Below, in pieces: positions 1 through 6,988 of a stretch of 24,330 bases of DNA. Origin of the DNA: a virus; the IMG/VR virus record IMGVR_UViG_3300000117_000130, positions 7,206-31,535 of that record. The stretch is one strand, 5' to 3'. The position numbers were made by a program, and so were the translations under genes. Position 1 is the first letter of the stretch, and every line of letters begins with the position of its first letter. The notes under the pieces were generated by a model. It did not search any database, was not told the DNA's origin, and saw only the letters and a list, made by a program, of their open reading frames with translations.

Positions 1-1461
1 GATTTTGGAGTAGCTAAGATCCCAGTGGCCAAGAAGGATGTATCACGACCCTTCGTGGAGACAAAGTTCTCTGATATTGATATTGTTATTCCAGCGTATG
101 TCACTGATATACAGCGTTCACCCCGTGTTCACATGCGTGCGTTCCTAACTCCCCAAGAGATTGAGAACTGCGTAGAAACAAAGGGCTGGGATAAGGAAGT
201 AGCGGAGGAGTTAATCGAACACTATCGTGGATTCGACTACTCTGGAATGAACCAGACTACGTATAGCTCACTGCGTTCCTCTCAGGCACGAGGGGGTTCT
301 ACGTATGGCATGAACGGAATGGTGGACTCCAAGGATCTAATCGAGGTTGTCTACACGTATCGCCGCCTAATTGACGAGAAGAGTAACTCAGAGGGGATCT
401 ACCTCACTGTATGGAACCCACGCTTAACTACGGGGTATCTCAGCAACGAGCTAATGTCTGGATACGACGAGTATCCCTTTGTGCTAACTCGCTTGAGCAA
501 TGCTGGTAAACGGATTTATGACGTAAATACATTTGGTGATTTGCTACGTGGCCCCCAGAAGCAGATGAAGACACTGCGTGATGGCTGGAGTGACCAGATG
601 GCACTCGCTGTTGCCCCACCACTTCTTCACCCCGTGGGTCGCCCACCTGTACAAATGGGTGCTGGTGCTTGGATCGGTGTTCGTGCAAACGAGAAGTTTG
701 AGTACATGAATGTACCAAATACTTCGGGTGATGCTAGCCAGCTAGAGAAGTACGTACAGCAGGAGGCAATGGATCTAGTTGGACTAAACGAAGGTAGCCA
801 GCTAAGTATGCAACGCCAGCAGTTCTTTATCGATAAGTTCCTTACTCACTGCTCCAATGTGCTTAAATTAGCATACAAATCATTCTTGGTATTTGGTCCA
901 GACGAAAAATTCTTCCGAGTCACTGGATACCCAGATGAGCTAGTTATCTACAAGTCCCCAGAGGACGAGACAATCGATGTATGTATTTCATTCGATGTAC
1001 AAAACCAAGACCCAGAGATGATGAAGGCAAAGATCTCCAGCATCCTAGAGCTAGCTAGAAGCTCCCCTAGCAATACATTCAACCTATCTGCCGCAGAGCA
1101 ACTCGCTGCGAATGCCATTGACCCCAGCATCGCTGATGTTATTATTCAACCCGAAGGTCAAGGACAAGAGGAAATGGTTAAGGATGTCACAGATGATCTC
1201 ACGAAGATCTTCGCTGGTATCCCAGTGGGTGCTAGACCCAATGGTGGTCAGATTGCTATGCAAGTTATTCAGGAATATACTTCACAGCAGTCCATTGCGG
1301 CTCGTATGCAACAGGATCCAGAGTTCGGTACTAATATTCAAAACTACGCAGCTCAGTACCAACAGCAAGCAGTCCAGCAGCAAAATGCTGAGATTGGTCG
1401 ATTGGGGACAGCTCCAGCCCAAATGGGTTCCGTTAGCACTCAAAATATAGAAGAATCCTAA
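1..1461 (+). CDS. Portal protein, 3' part (5' end outside window)
   Basis: The frame is open from base 1 (DFGVAKIP...), so the GTG at 25 is probably an internal valine and the gene begins upstream. About 486 residues are visible. Phage portals form the dodecameric DNA channel at one capsid vertex and bind the terminase. The visible part resembles the portal clip/wing and stem region: a strand-rich segment followed by the helical text RAFLTPQEIENCV, a long alpha/beta middle, and a Gln-rich C-terminal helix (residues about 425-465 counted from base 25) like portal barrel tails. The gene lies upstream of scaffold and capsid genes, the usual place for a portal. It ends in TAATG, overlapping the next start by one base. 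The portal call comes from pattern and position; the terminase would be expected just to the left. Confidence 0.72.
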   Translation, partial: DFGVAKIPVAKKDVSRPFVETKFSDIDIVIPAYVTDIQRSPRVHMRAFLTPQEIENCVETKGWDKEVAEELIEHYRGFDYSGMNQTTYSSLRSSQARGGSTYGMNGMVDSKDLIEVVYTYRRLIDEKSNSEGIYLTVWNPRLTTGYLSNELMSGYDEYPFVLTRLSNAGKRIYDVNTFGDLLRGPQKQMKTLRDGWSDQMALAVAPPLLHPVGRPPVQMGAGAWIGVRANEKFEYMNVPNTSGDASQLEKYVQQEAMDLVGLNEGSQLSMQRQQFFIDKFLTHCSNVLKLAYKSFLVFGPDEKFFRVTGYPDELVIYKSPEDETIDVCISFDVQNQDPEMMKAKISSILELARSSPSNTFNLSAAEQLAANAIDPSIADVIIQPEGQGQEEMVKDVTDDLTKIFAGIPVGARPNGGQIAMQVIQEYTSQQSIAARMQQDPEFGTNIQNYAAQYQQQAVQQQNAEIGRLGTAPAQMGSVSTQNIEES

Positions 1462-1679
1462 TGTCCATCAAGCAAACTGATAATCTAGGGGATGCCATTG
1501 CGTTCCTGTCTAAGTACGAGCAATACGAGTATATCCTTAAATTCATAAAGGAGTGCAGGGAGACTAAATTCCAACTCTTAGAAAAGAGTTTGGATGCCAG
1601 TGAACGTGCTGATGCTAAAATACTCGGTGGTATGATAGAGGATGACTACTTACTGAAAGTCCTTTCACCCCAAGAATAA
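1461..1679 (+). CDS. Small helical protein downstream of portal
   Basis: This is a 72-residue, mostly charged, predicted all-helical protein. Its start codon overlaps the portal stop (TAATG, 1459-1463), which suggests translational coupling by reinitiation. The middle (LKFIKECRETKFQLLEKSL) looks like one long amphipathic helix, and the end (AKILGGMIEDDYLLKVL) like a second. Many podophages carry a similarly short helical gene between portal and scaffold; its function is unknown to me. There are no membrane segment, cysteine pair or catalytic motif. The stop at 1677-1679 is followed by 26 AT-rich bases before the next gene. Confidence 0.7.
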   Translation: MSIKQTDNLGDAIAFLSKYEQYEYILKFIKECRETKFQLLEKSLDASERADAKILGGMIEDDYLLKVLSPQE

Positions 1680-1705
1680 CTGTAAAATACAAGTTAAAAA
1701 TCCCC

Positions 1706-2260
1706 ATGTCTAAATTAAAATTACTATTGGGAGCAGCAAAGCTCGCAAAGAAATCCTACGGCAAGATCAAGAAAGCCAAAAGCTTCTCCAAGAGTGGAGT
1801 TGAGTCCGCTTTCCAGAAGGCCAAGGTTACTCCTACAAACCTAGGAAAAATTACTAAGTCCAAGGCAACCAAGGCAACCAAGGGAGTTGAATCCGCTGGT
1901 GTTGTTAAGAATGTAGCCAAGGCAAAAGCCAAGGGGAATGCGATCCTAGCTGGAACTGCGGCAGTTGTTGGTGCGAGTGTTGCGTACAATAAGAATAAGT
2001 CCAAGAAAGCCAGTGCCCAAAAGCCCGCTACTAAGAAGAGCAAAGCTCCAGTAGCCCCAGTACCAGAAGCCAAGAAGAAATCAGTAAAGATTGCACCCTA
2101 CGAGCCAAAGGCACTAGTAGCAAAGTCCAAGCCACGGGCTCAAAGCTTTAAACCCACTGCTAAGAAAACACCAGCAGTTACGGGAAAAACTAAAACCAAG
2201 AAGGCAAAGACAGTTCGCCGCCGTGCAGGTGTAGCTAGCTCAAGTCGCAGCCGTCGATAA
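1706..2260 (+). CDS. Lysine/alanine-rich basic protein 1 (virion DNA-binding candidate)
   Basis: This 184-residue protein is extremely basic (Lys, Ala, Ser, Pro, Thr, Val) and ends in an arginine/serine tail (RRRAGVASSSRSRR). The first 70 residues alternate KKSK/KAK blocks. Residues about 78-92 form one short hydrophobic stretch (AILAGTAAVVGASVA) that could be a membrane or packing helix, and the remainder is disordered with AKKK/PKA motifs. The composition is like histone H1 tails and bacterial H1-like proteins, and suggests binding to DNA or another polyanion. It sits in the head module next to a second basic gene, so a role in the packaged genome or in assembly is plausible but inferred. 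No convincing Shine-Dalgarno precedes the ATG. Confidence 0.7.
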   Translation: MSKLKLLLGAAKLAKKSYGKIKKAKSFSKSGVESAFQKAKVTPTNLGKITKSKATKATKGVESAGVVKNVAKAKAKGNAILAGTAAVVGASVAYNKNKSKKASAQKPATKKSKAPVAPVPEAKKKSVKIAPYEPKALVAKSKPRAQSFKPTAKKTPAVTGKTKTKKAKTVRRRAGVASSSRSRR

Positions 2261-2278
2261 ACACAGAGGAAAAACATT

Positions 2279-2965
2279 ATGGCAAAAGCAAAACTCGTAA
2301 AGGCACTTGTAAAAGGTGCAGCTAAAGCAGTCAAGAAAGCAGTCAAGAAGAAGACTCCAGCTAAGAAGGCAGTTAAGAAGACAGCTCCAGCTAAGAAGGC
2401 GGTTAAGAAGACTGCAGCCAAGAAGGCAGTTAAGAAGACAGCTCCAAAGGGTCCAAAGCAGGGACCCAAAACAGCAGCGGAGTCCGTAAAAGGTCGCCCA
2501 CTACAGGGACCATCAAACTACAAGGGCAATTTCTTCAAGCCCACTCAAGGACCTAAAACAGCAGCGGAGTCCGTAAAGGGCAAGCCAGTTCAGGGGCCAA
2601 GTGGAGTAGAAGCATTCAAGGCTGGTGCAAAGGCTGGTGCAAAGGCTGGTAAAAAAGCTGGTGCAAGTGCAGCTCGAAAGAAAGTAAAGAAAGCCCTCGG
2701 CAAGGTAAATAAGAGGGGCAAGAAAGTTAAAAAAGCAATTAAGGCCACTAAGAAAAAAGTAGTAAAGGCAGTTAAGAGTCGTACAGCAACGGCCCTTGGA
2801 TCTAGCTACGTCGGGGCAAAACTAGCTGGTGGCGGAAACAACTCCAGTAACTCCAGTAACTCTAGTAACTCCAGTAACCCTAGTCGTCAAAAGGTAAAGG
2901 GAAGCTACTTTACTGAAGCTGAACTAGATGCCGCACGCAAGCGGTTAGCTGCACGTAAAAAATAA
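2279..2965 (+). CDS. Histone H1-like lysine-rich protein 2 with internal repeats
   Basis: This is a 228-residue protein. Residues about 1-60 are built of PAKKAVKKTA-type units, the classic H1 C-terminal tail pattern. Residues about 60-105 hold two copies of QGPKTAAESVKG. Then come a KAGAKAGKKAG stretch, a second KK-rich block, a short Ser/Asn repeat (about 188-202) and a conserved-looking C-terminus (YFTEAELDAARKRLAARKK) likely to be helical. The gene has a Shine-Dalgarno-like AGAGGA eight bases before its ATG, unlike most neighbours, which may mean higher expression. It follows the other basic gene by 18 bases and precedes the scaffold. Nucleic-acid condensation is inferred from composition; a structural role in the capsid is the alternative. 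Confidence 0.72.
   Translation: MAKAKLVKALVKGAAKAVKKAVKKKTPAKKAVKKTAPAKKAVKKTAAKKAVKKTAPKGPKQGPKTAAESVKGRPLQGPSNYKGNFFKPTQGPKTAAESVKGKPVQGPSGVEAFKAGAKAGAKAGKKAGASAARKKVKKALGKVNKRGKKVKKAIKATKKKVVKAVKSRTATALGSSYVGAKLAGGGNNSSNSSNSSNSSNPSRQKVKGSYFTEAELDAARKRLAARKK
2468..2577 (+). repeat. Imperfect direct repeat inside basic protein 2
   Basis: A 23-base segment at 2468-2490 recurs identically at 2555-2577, 87 bases later, and the flanks are also similar. It encodes the duplicated QGPKTAAESVKG motif. The copies suggest a recent in-frame duplication or recombination. Confidence 0.85.
2840..2884 (+). repeat. Five tandem 9-base units (Asn-Ser-Ser type)
   Basis: AACTCCAGT-like units are repeated five times, with one to two changes in units 3 and 5. 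They encode a short Asn/Ser linker between the basic body and the C-terminal helix of the H1-like protein. In-frame copy-number change would alter only linker length. Confidence 0.85.
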
Positions 2966-2974
2966 ATAGCACCG

Positions 2975-2983
2975 TGCTATAAT
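2975..2983 (+). promoter_or_regulatory. Extended -10 promoter candidate upstream of scaffold
   Basis: TGCTATAAT is a perfect TATAAT preceded by TGn. No good -35 is seen at the usual distance, as is normal for extended -10 promoters. It overlaps the 13-base palindrome TAGCACCGTGCTA (2968-2980), a possible operator. Initiation would fall near 2990 and give the scaffold and capsid genes their own transcript. Confidence 0.55.
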
Positions 2984-3028
2984 ACTTTTATCGCCGCACT
3001 GCGGGCGTAAAAATGCAGATAGTATTAT
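2979..3028 (+). promoter_or_regulatory. Leader inverted repeats that can pair with the scaffold start codon
   Basis: ATAATACT (2979-2986) is the exact reverse complement of AGTATTAT (3021-3028), whose last two bases are the first two of the scaffold ATG (3027-3029). Between them lies a GC hairpin: CGCC-GC, loop ACT, GC-(G)-GGCG (2992-3007), extendable through TTTTA/TAAAA. Read-through RNA could close the start codon, while RNA started at about 2990 from the -10 element would lack the outer 5' arm. Confidence 0.45.
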
Positions 3029-4142
3029 GGATCAAACCGCAAATGAGGGTAACGATACAGCCCTAACAGAAGAAGTATCGACAGTCGAACAAGCCAAACC
3101 GCAAACGCTGGAAGAAATTCGGAAAGCACGAGTGGAAAAGCTAAGTCCAACACCAGAAGTGGTAGAGGAATCAGAAGAAGCTCAAGAAGTTGAAGAGGAG
3201 TCCGTTGATGAAATTCAAACGGAAGCCGAAGAAACTACTGAAGCCGAAGTTGAGGAAACTACTGAAGAGGTCGAGGAAGGCGAAGGCGTTCTTTCACAGA
3301 TTGATTGGGATGAGTTGGATGATGACTCTCGCTCGCAAATCGCTATACAGGCCATGGAAGTGCTACCACCAGAAAAACTCGGTGAGCTAGCAAAGAAAAT
3401 GGGTAGTGGTAGTGGTAAACGAATTGGAGAATTAACCTCTCAGATCAAGGAACTCAAAAGCGAGTTAGAAAGTAAAAATGCTGCTCTATCGAGTAGCTTG
3501 GATACTGTCATTGCTCCATCTAATGCATTAGCTTCGGTCACTACAGAAGACGAACTAGAAAGCATCGAGACGGAAACAAAGAACAATATCCGTTTTTACC
3601 AAAACTGGTTAGCTGGAGACGAGGATACATTTGAACACCAAGGGAGTGAATACACTCGCTCGGACATTGTTCAGTATATCTCTAGTCTACAGGATAGATA
3701 TGATGACCTGCCAAAGCAGCGTAAGTATCTTAAACGACTAGAAAACGCTAATAATGAAGCCAAGGAGCTAAACTCCAAAGCTCAAGAAGAGTTCCCTTGG
3801 TTGGGAGATGATGAATCAGACACAAATGTAGAATACAAGAAGATGATTGGTTCTGAGGACATGGCTGTTCTTACTAAGGTTGCACCAGCATTGGCCGCTA
3901 AACTGAAATATCAGTTGGCTCACGCTGCGACAAACATGGTAAAACCCAAGGTTACTCGCAAGAAGAAGATCATCATTCCCCGTAAACTACCCAAAAATGC
4001 AGTAAGTGGCAGCACAGCTAGCAACTCACGGCAGACAGTGGAATCCAATCAGGTAAAGAAATTGAAAGAAGCGGCTGGCAAAGGAAATTTAATTGCGGCA
4101 AGACAACTCAGACAACTTCAAATTAACTCTCGTTACAAATAA
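3027..4142 (+). CDS. Capsid scaffolding protein (probable)
   Basis: This 371-residue acidic protein lies directly upstream of the major capsid gene. Residues about 15-95 are strongly Glu-rich and probably disordered (EVEEESVDEIQTEAEE). Residues about 120-160 form a coiled-coil candidate (GELTSQIKELKSELESKNAA). The middle carries further charged helices, and the C-terminus becomes basic (KPKVTRKKKIIIPRK), ending in a helix with LKEAAGKGNLIAARQLRQLQ. The acidic, coiled-coil middle with a basic C-terminal end is typical of phage scaffolds, whose C-terminus binds the capsid protein. The gene starts at an ATG without Shine-Dalgarno, inside the inverted repeat described separately. No protease motif is seen. 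The call rests on composition plus position. Confidence 0.75.
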   Translation: MDQTANEGNDTALTEEVSTVEQAKPQTLEEIRKARVEKLSPTPEVVEESEEAQEVEEESVDEIQTEAEETTEAEVEETTEEVEEGEGVLSQIDWDELDDDSRSQIAIQAMEVLPPEKLGELAKKMGSGSGKRIGELTSQIKELKSELESKNAALSSSLDTVIAPSNALASVTTEDELESIETETKNNIRFYQNWLAGDEDTFEHQGSEYTRSDIVQYISSLQDRYDDLPKQRKYLKRLENANNEAKELNSKAQEEFPWLGDDESDTNVEYKKMIGSEDMAVLTKVAPALAAKLKYQLAHAATNMVKPKVTRKKKIIIPRKLPKNAVSGSTASNSRQTVESNQVKKLKEAAGKGNLIAARQLRQLQINSRYK

Positions 4143-4159
4143 TAAACTAATATAATATC

Positions 4160-5188
4160 ATGGCATTTGATGCATCATATAACTCTACTCCTCCGACTGG
4201 TTCGGGTGTGGGTAATCGTGAACAATTGTTGGACCTAACAACTGTTCTTGCTCCTCGTCAAGCTCCCGTTTACGGATTGCTTCCAAAACAAGCGGCTACT
4301 GCTGACCTTGTTGAATGGACTGTTGACAACCTCCGTGCCCCAGACGCAGACAACGCTGTTGTTGAGGGTGCTGACGTTGGTACTACTGGTGGCGATGACC
4401 TCAAAGCTCAGTTCGGTAGCCTTAGCCGCCTGAACAATCGCCTTCAACACTTCCGTGATACATTCAATGTATCCAAGAAGCAAGAAATCTTCGATTCTGT
4501 TACTCCAGTTCGTATCCAAGAAGCCGAAGAAAAAGCTGCTTCTCAAGTCCTTCGTGACATCGAGAAAGCTATCTGCTCGGACAATGGTGCTGTATCTGGT
4601 GCTGCTGGCACTGCTGGTAAACTCCGTGGTCTTGGTGCTTGGATTAGCTCCACTGCTACTTCTGATGACGTTGCCGCAGTTCCCTCGGACTTCTTGACTC
4701 CTGCATCTGCTATCCTTGCGGATGGTGCTGAGGAGCTTACTGAAGCTCGCTTCAACGGAATGCTTACTGGCATCTTTGAAGAAACTGGTGAAACCCAAGA
4801 CATGGTTCTCGTTGCTGGTACTCAAGTACGCAACTCCATTATCGATGGCTTCACTCGTGTTCAAACTAGTGGTTCAGCTACTCACATCCACGGCAACAGC
4901 ACTACCTTCAACCAAGGCGATGGCACAGATATCAACTACAATGTTGAAATCTTCCAAGGCCCCTACGGTATCGTAAAGATCATCTCTGCGAATCCTAAGT
5001 GCTTGCCAGATCAGAAGCGTGCATATCTCCTTGATCCTTCCCTATTGGGTTGGTCAGAAGGAATGAGCATGGGTTCTACAATGCTAGAAGACCAAGGTGG
5101 CGGCCCTCGTGGTTACATCGACGCAATGGGTACTCTCTGCGTTAAGGGACCAAACGGTCTCGGTAAGATCACTGACTTCGCAGTCTAG
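4160..5188 (+). CDS. Major capsid protein, SU10-like HK97 fold
   Basis: This is a 342-residue protein. The N-terminal region reads APVYGLLPKQAATADLVEW, then a VEGADVG segment, and this combination (target-type pocket, W-x-x-D-x-L, EGAD) matches the SU10/DUF5309-type major capsid family as I know it. A long helix (residues about 110-145, VRIQEAEEKAASQVLRDIE) fits the HK97 spine helix. Its codons look more uniform and GC-balanced than those of its neighbours, as expected for a highly expressed gene. It starts at ATG 4160, immediately after an AT-rich TATAATATC with no Shine-Dalgarno. It follows the scaffold by 17 bases and is followed by a strong hairpin. The capsid assignment is firm from order and motifs; the exact family should be checked by profile search. 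Confidence 0.85.
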   Translation: MAFDASYNSTPPTGSGVGNREQLLDLTTVLAPRQAPVYGLLPKQAATADLVEWTVDNLRAPDADNAVVEGADVGTTGGDDLKAQFGSLSRLNNRLQHFRDTFNVSKKQEIFDSVTPVRIQEAEEKAASQVLRDIEKAICSDNGAVSGAAGTAGKLRGLGAWISSTATSDDVAAVPSDFLTPASAILADGAEELTEARFNGMLTGIFEETGETQDMVLVAGTQVRNSIIDGFTRVQTSGSATHIHGNSTTFNQGDGTDINYNVEIFQGPYGIVKIISANPKCLPDQKRAYLLDPSLLGWSEGMSMGSTMLEDQGGGPRGYIDAMGTLCVKGPNGLGKITDFAV

Positions 5189-5192
5189 TGGT

Positions 5193-5243
5193 TTGACAAT
5201 TCTGGGGGATGAGGGTCTTATTCCTTCATCCCCCTTATGTCAA
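5193..5243 (+). terminator. Long hairpin after the capsid gene
   Basis: GGGGGATGA (5204-5212) pairs perfectly with TCATCCCCC (5226-5234) around a 13-base loop, and TTGACA (5193-5198) outside it pairs with TGTCAA (5238-5243). No long T-run follows, so it may attenuate transcription or protect the 3' end of capsid RNA rather than fully terminate. Confidence 0.6.
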
Positions 5244-5260
5244 TTAACAATAACTAAATT

Positions 5261-5593
5261 ATGGCCTATACAGATAACGATTCACCAACAGAAGTCTTTG
5301 GAACTGGTTACTCAAGCGACGGATCATCCATTTCATTAACAATTGGATCCTCTAGTTTATTGCCAGAGATCTCTTCAGCGGAAGCAAATGCTACTACTGG
5401 AGATTACCGAAAAGTTCTATACGGTTTGATTGAGGGTGTGTTTCAAAAATATACAGACATCCCTTCATCTGATCTTCCGACCAAGATGGAATTAAAGCGA
5501 GGCACGAGTGAGAATTTGGCTGGAGAACTAACACGAACATACACACTGAAGTTCGTCTTGGATTCCACTGGATTTGAAGTTACTGCTGAATAA
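5261..5593 (+). CDS. Small beta-rich protein after capsid gene
   Basis: This 110-residue protein has no recognised motif. The N-terminus is Ser/Gly/Thr-rich. The middle has one helix (YRKVLYGLIEGVFQKYTDI), and the end alternates like beta strands (RTYTLKFVLDSTGFEVTAE). It is enclosed by two hairpins (5193-5243 and 5601-5632), so it may form a separately controlled transcript segment. Genes in this position in phage head modules are often decoration or head-completion proteins; this is inference from position only. The ATG lies in a TAAATTATG context without Shine-Dalgarno. Confidence 0.65.
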   Translation: MAYTDNDSPTEVFGTGYSSDGSSISLTIGSSSLLPEISSAEANATTGDYRKVLYGLIEGVFQKYTDIPSSDLPTKMELKRGTSENLAGELTRTYTLKFVLDSTGFEVTAE

Positions 5594-5600
5594 AATCAAT

Positions 5601-5632
5601 GGGGATGGGTCACTTGGCCCTCCCCCTTTTTT
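5601..5632 (+). terminator. Rho-independent terminator
   Basis: GGGGATGGG pairs with CCCTCCCC (one bulged T), with a loop of about eight bases, followed by a run of Ts to 5632. This is the canonical intrinsic form. It sits eight bases after the stop of the preceding gene and five before the next ATG, so the downstream genes need read-through, antitermination or another promoter. Confidence 0.8.
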
Positions 5633-5637
5633 AAATT

Positions 5638-5943
5638 ATGTCAAACTTACCAACAGAGGACGAACTCTTTGAGAATCAATTCCGTGTGCTTAATAAGCAG
5701 ATGGAAGCCACCTTCAATCCAAAGATGGAAGAGAAGCGGATTCAGGGGGCTAGGAAGTCAGCATCCTTTTATAAGGGTAAAGAGCATCCAATTCTGGGTA
5801 AACATATTGGTAGTATTCCAATGAACGAATATTACGCAATGAATAAGAAGTACGGAGTGGGCTTTTCTAACGATGACGAGTTCATGAAGTATCTAAACAA
5901 CAAAGTCCTCATGCCAAATGGTATGGCGGCAAATAAATTTTAA
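5638..5943 (+). CDS. Hypothetical head/neck protein, 101 residues
   Basis: This soluble 101-residue protein has no recognised family. It has a charged helical N-terminal half (FENQFRVLNKQMEATFNPKMEEKRIQ), then a segment rich in Tyr, Gly and Lys. It lies between the capsid genes and the neck-like gene, with which it shares a TAATG stop/start overlap (5941-5945), so the two are probably translated together. A head-completion or connector role is possible from position only. The ATG follows the terminator T-run by five bases and has no Shine-Dalgarno. Confidence 0.65.
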   Translation: MSNLPTEDELFENQFRVLNKQMEATFNPKMEEKRIQGARKSASFYKGKEHPILGKHIGSIPMNEYYAMNKKYGVGFSNDDEFMKYLNNKVLMPNGMAANKF

Positions 5944-6644
5944 TGTCCCTAAAGAACGATACATTCGCTGACCTAAAGAATTTAACATTCGCACTGATTG
6001 GTCGTGAATATGCGGACACAACTGCATCCTTTGGTAGACTCAAGTCCCTGTGGAATTACGCAGCTAAGAAAGCCTATCGTCAAACGGATTACTGGGAGCG
6101 GTTCTTCGTCATTGGCGAAGAGCGAATCGTAACCCAAAAGAACAAGGTATCTAGGGATGAGGTTGGTAAGGACTCCATCGACACATACCTACGAATTTAC
6201 AAGAACGATCCAGAAAAACGCAGGGGCGGAGAATACCGATTCGTGGTTAACGCTTCGGGTGCAACACTCACTAGCAATGCTAGCAATGTAAGCACTGAAC
6301 TCTACGAGGGCCCCGATGGTGATGCTTTCTACTTACAGCCAGATAGCACCGAGGAGGAGACCACTGTATTTGTTACTTACAAGAAAGCATTTGAACCAAA
6401 CTACGGGGAAGCTGGTGATACCGAGGAGATTCCTGCGGAGTTAATGCCCTATATGGCTCACCTAGCCGCATACACTTGGCAACGCAGTGTTGAGCAAAAC
6501 TCAGATGAAGCCAACTTTGGATTATCCCTTGCACTTGTTAACTCCATCCTAGAAGACGAGCTAGCTAAGTTGCAATCCCAAGGATTATCAAATTCATACA
6601 TATCTAAAAACGTCCGAACAAATTACAACCAACTAACTATATAA
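5943..6644 (+). CDS. Head-tail adaptor / neck protein (probable)
   Basis: This is a 233-residue protein. The N-terminal half is helical (FADLKNLTFALIGREYADTTA, then RLKSLWNYAAKKAYRQTDYWERF). The middle is beta-like, with an ESTxP-like acidic segment (QPDSTEEETTVFVTYKKAF), and the C-terminal half is helical (PAELMPYMAHLAAYTWQRSVEQNSDEA, LVNSILEDELAKLQSQ). The helical ends, with conserved-looking tryptophans and an end helix before a disordered tail, resemble phage adaptor proteins of the gp4/tubular-A type that sit below the portal. The place after the capsid genes fits. The distance to named families is large and I would not assign a symbol. Confidence 0.55.
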   Translation: MSLKNDTFADLKNLTFALIGREYADTTASFGRLKSLWNYAAKKAYRQTDYWERFFVIGEERIVTQKNKVSRDEVGKDSIDTYLRIYKNDPEKRRGGEYRFVVNASGATLTSNASNVSTELYEGPDGDAFYLQPDSTEEETTVFVTYKKAFEPNYGEAGDTEEIPAELMPYMAHLAAYTWQRSVEQNSDEANFGLSLALVNSILEDELAKLQSQGLSNSYISKNVRTNYNQLTI

Positions 6645-6648
6645 TATA

Positions 6649-6897
6649 ATGTCAACACCCGCATACACAGAACAAAGCCTAGGTAAACGAGGCAGTGAAG
6701 TAATTACATCATCGGCAACTGGTAACTTTGCTATTATTGTAGCTGGTCCCGCTGGAGCTACAGTGAGTGCAATCACTTGCTCAAACAAAGTGAACGCCAC
6801 TGCACTGCAAACGGTACTTCCTGCTGGCTACACTAGCTATGGTAACTTTACTGCCATTACAGTTACTGCTGGATCCATCGAAGCCTACAACGCCTAA
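6649..6897 (+). CDS. Small Thr/Ala/Gly-rich beta protein
   Basis: This 82-residue protein has alternating hydrophobic and Thr/Ser residues (GNFAIIVAGPAGATVSAITC; YGNFTAITVTAGSIEAYNA), which suggests a beta-sandwich. Short proteins of this style occur as minor decoration or tail components, but none is identified. The stop at 6895-6897 is immediately followed in the +1 frame by another beta-like stretch (ATLTIGLNTSNTTVVVSQDV) ending at 6985, so the annotated end may not be the functional one (see the findings). Its ATG lies four bases after the stop of the neck-like gene, in TATAATATAATG, without Shine-Dalgarno. Confidence 0.6.
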   Translation: MSTPAYTEQSLGKRGSEVITSSATGNFAIIVAGPAGATVSAITCSNKVNATALQTVLPAGYTSYGNFTAITVTAGSIEAYNA

Positions 6898-6985
6898 TCC
6901 AGTGCAAGCCACACTAACAATCGGTCTGAACACTAGCAATACTACCGTTGTTGTGTCCCAAGATGTAACACCCCCAGCCCCCTAA
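6839..6985 (+). CDS. Overlapping +1-frame ORF or frameshift extension of the preceding gene
   Basis: An ATG at 6839 inside the 82-residue gene opens a 48-residue +1-frame ORF to TAA 6983-6985. Only its last 28 residues lie beyond the upstream gene's stop, and only these look protein-like (beta-type ATLTIGLNTSNTTVVV). The overlapping start region resembles an out-of-frame shadow. It may therefore be a +1 frameshift extension of the upstream gene, a decayed gene end, or a tiny gene starting at GTG 6902. The sequence alone cannot distinguish these. Confidence 0.3.
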   Translation: MVTLLPLQLLLDPSKPTTPNPVQATLTIGLNTSNTTVVVSQDVTPPAP

Positions 6986-6988
6986 ATA

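Noticed and set aside
4235-4864. Minus-strand 209-codon frame across the capsid gene
   Set aside because: It is a shadow of a strongly coding capsid gene, with no start signal or recognisable motif.
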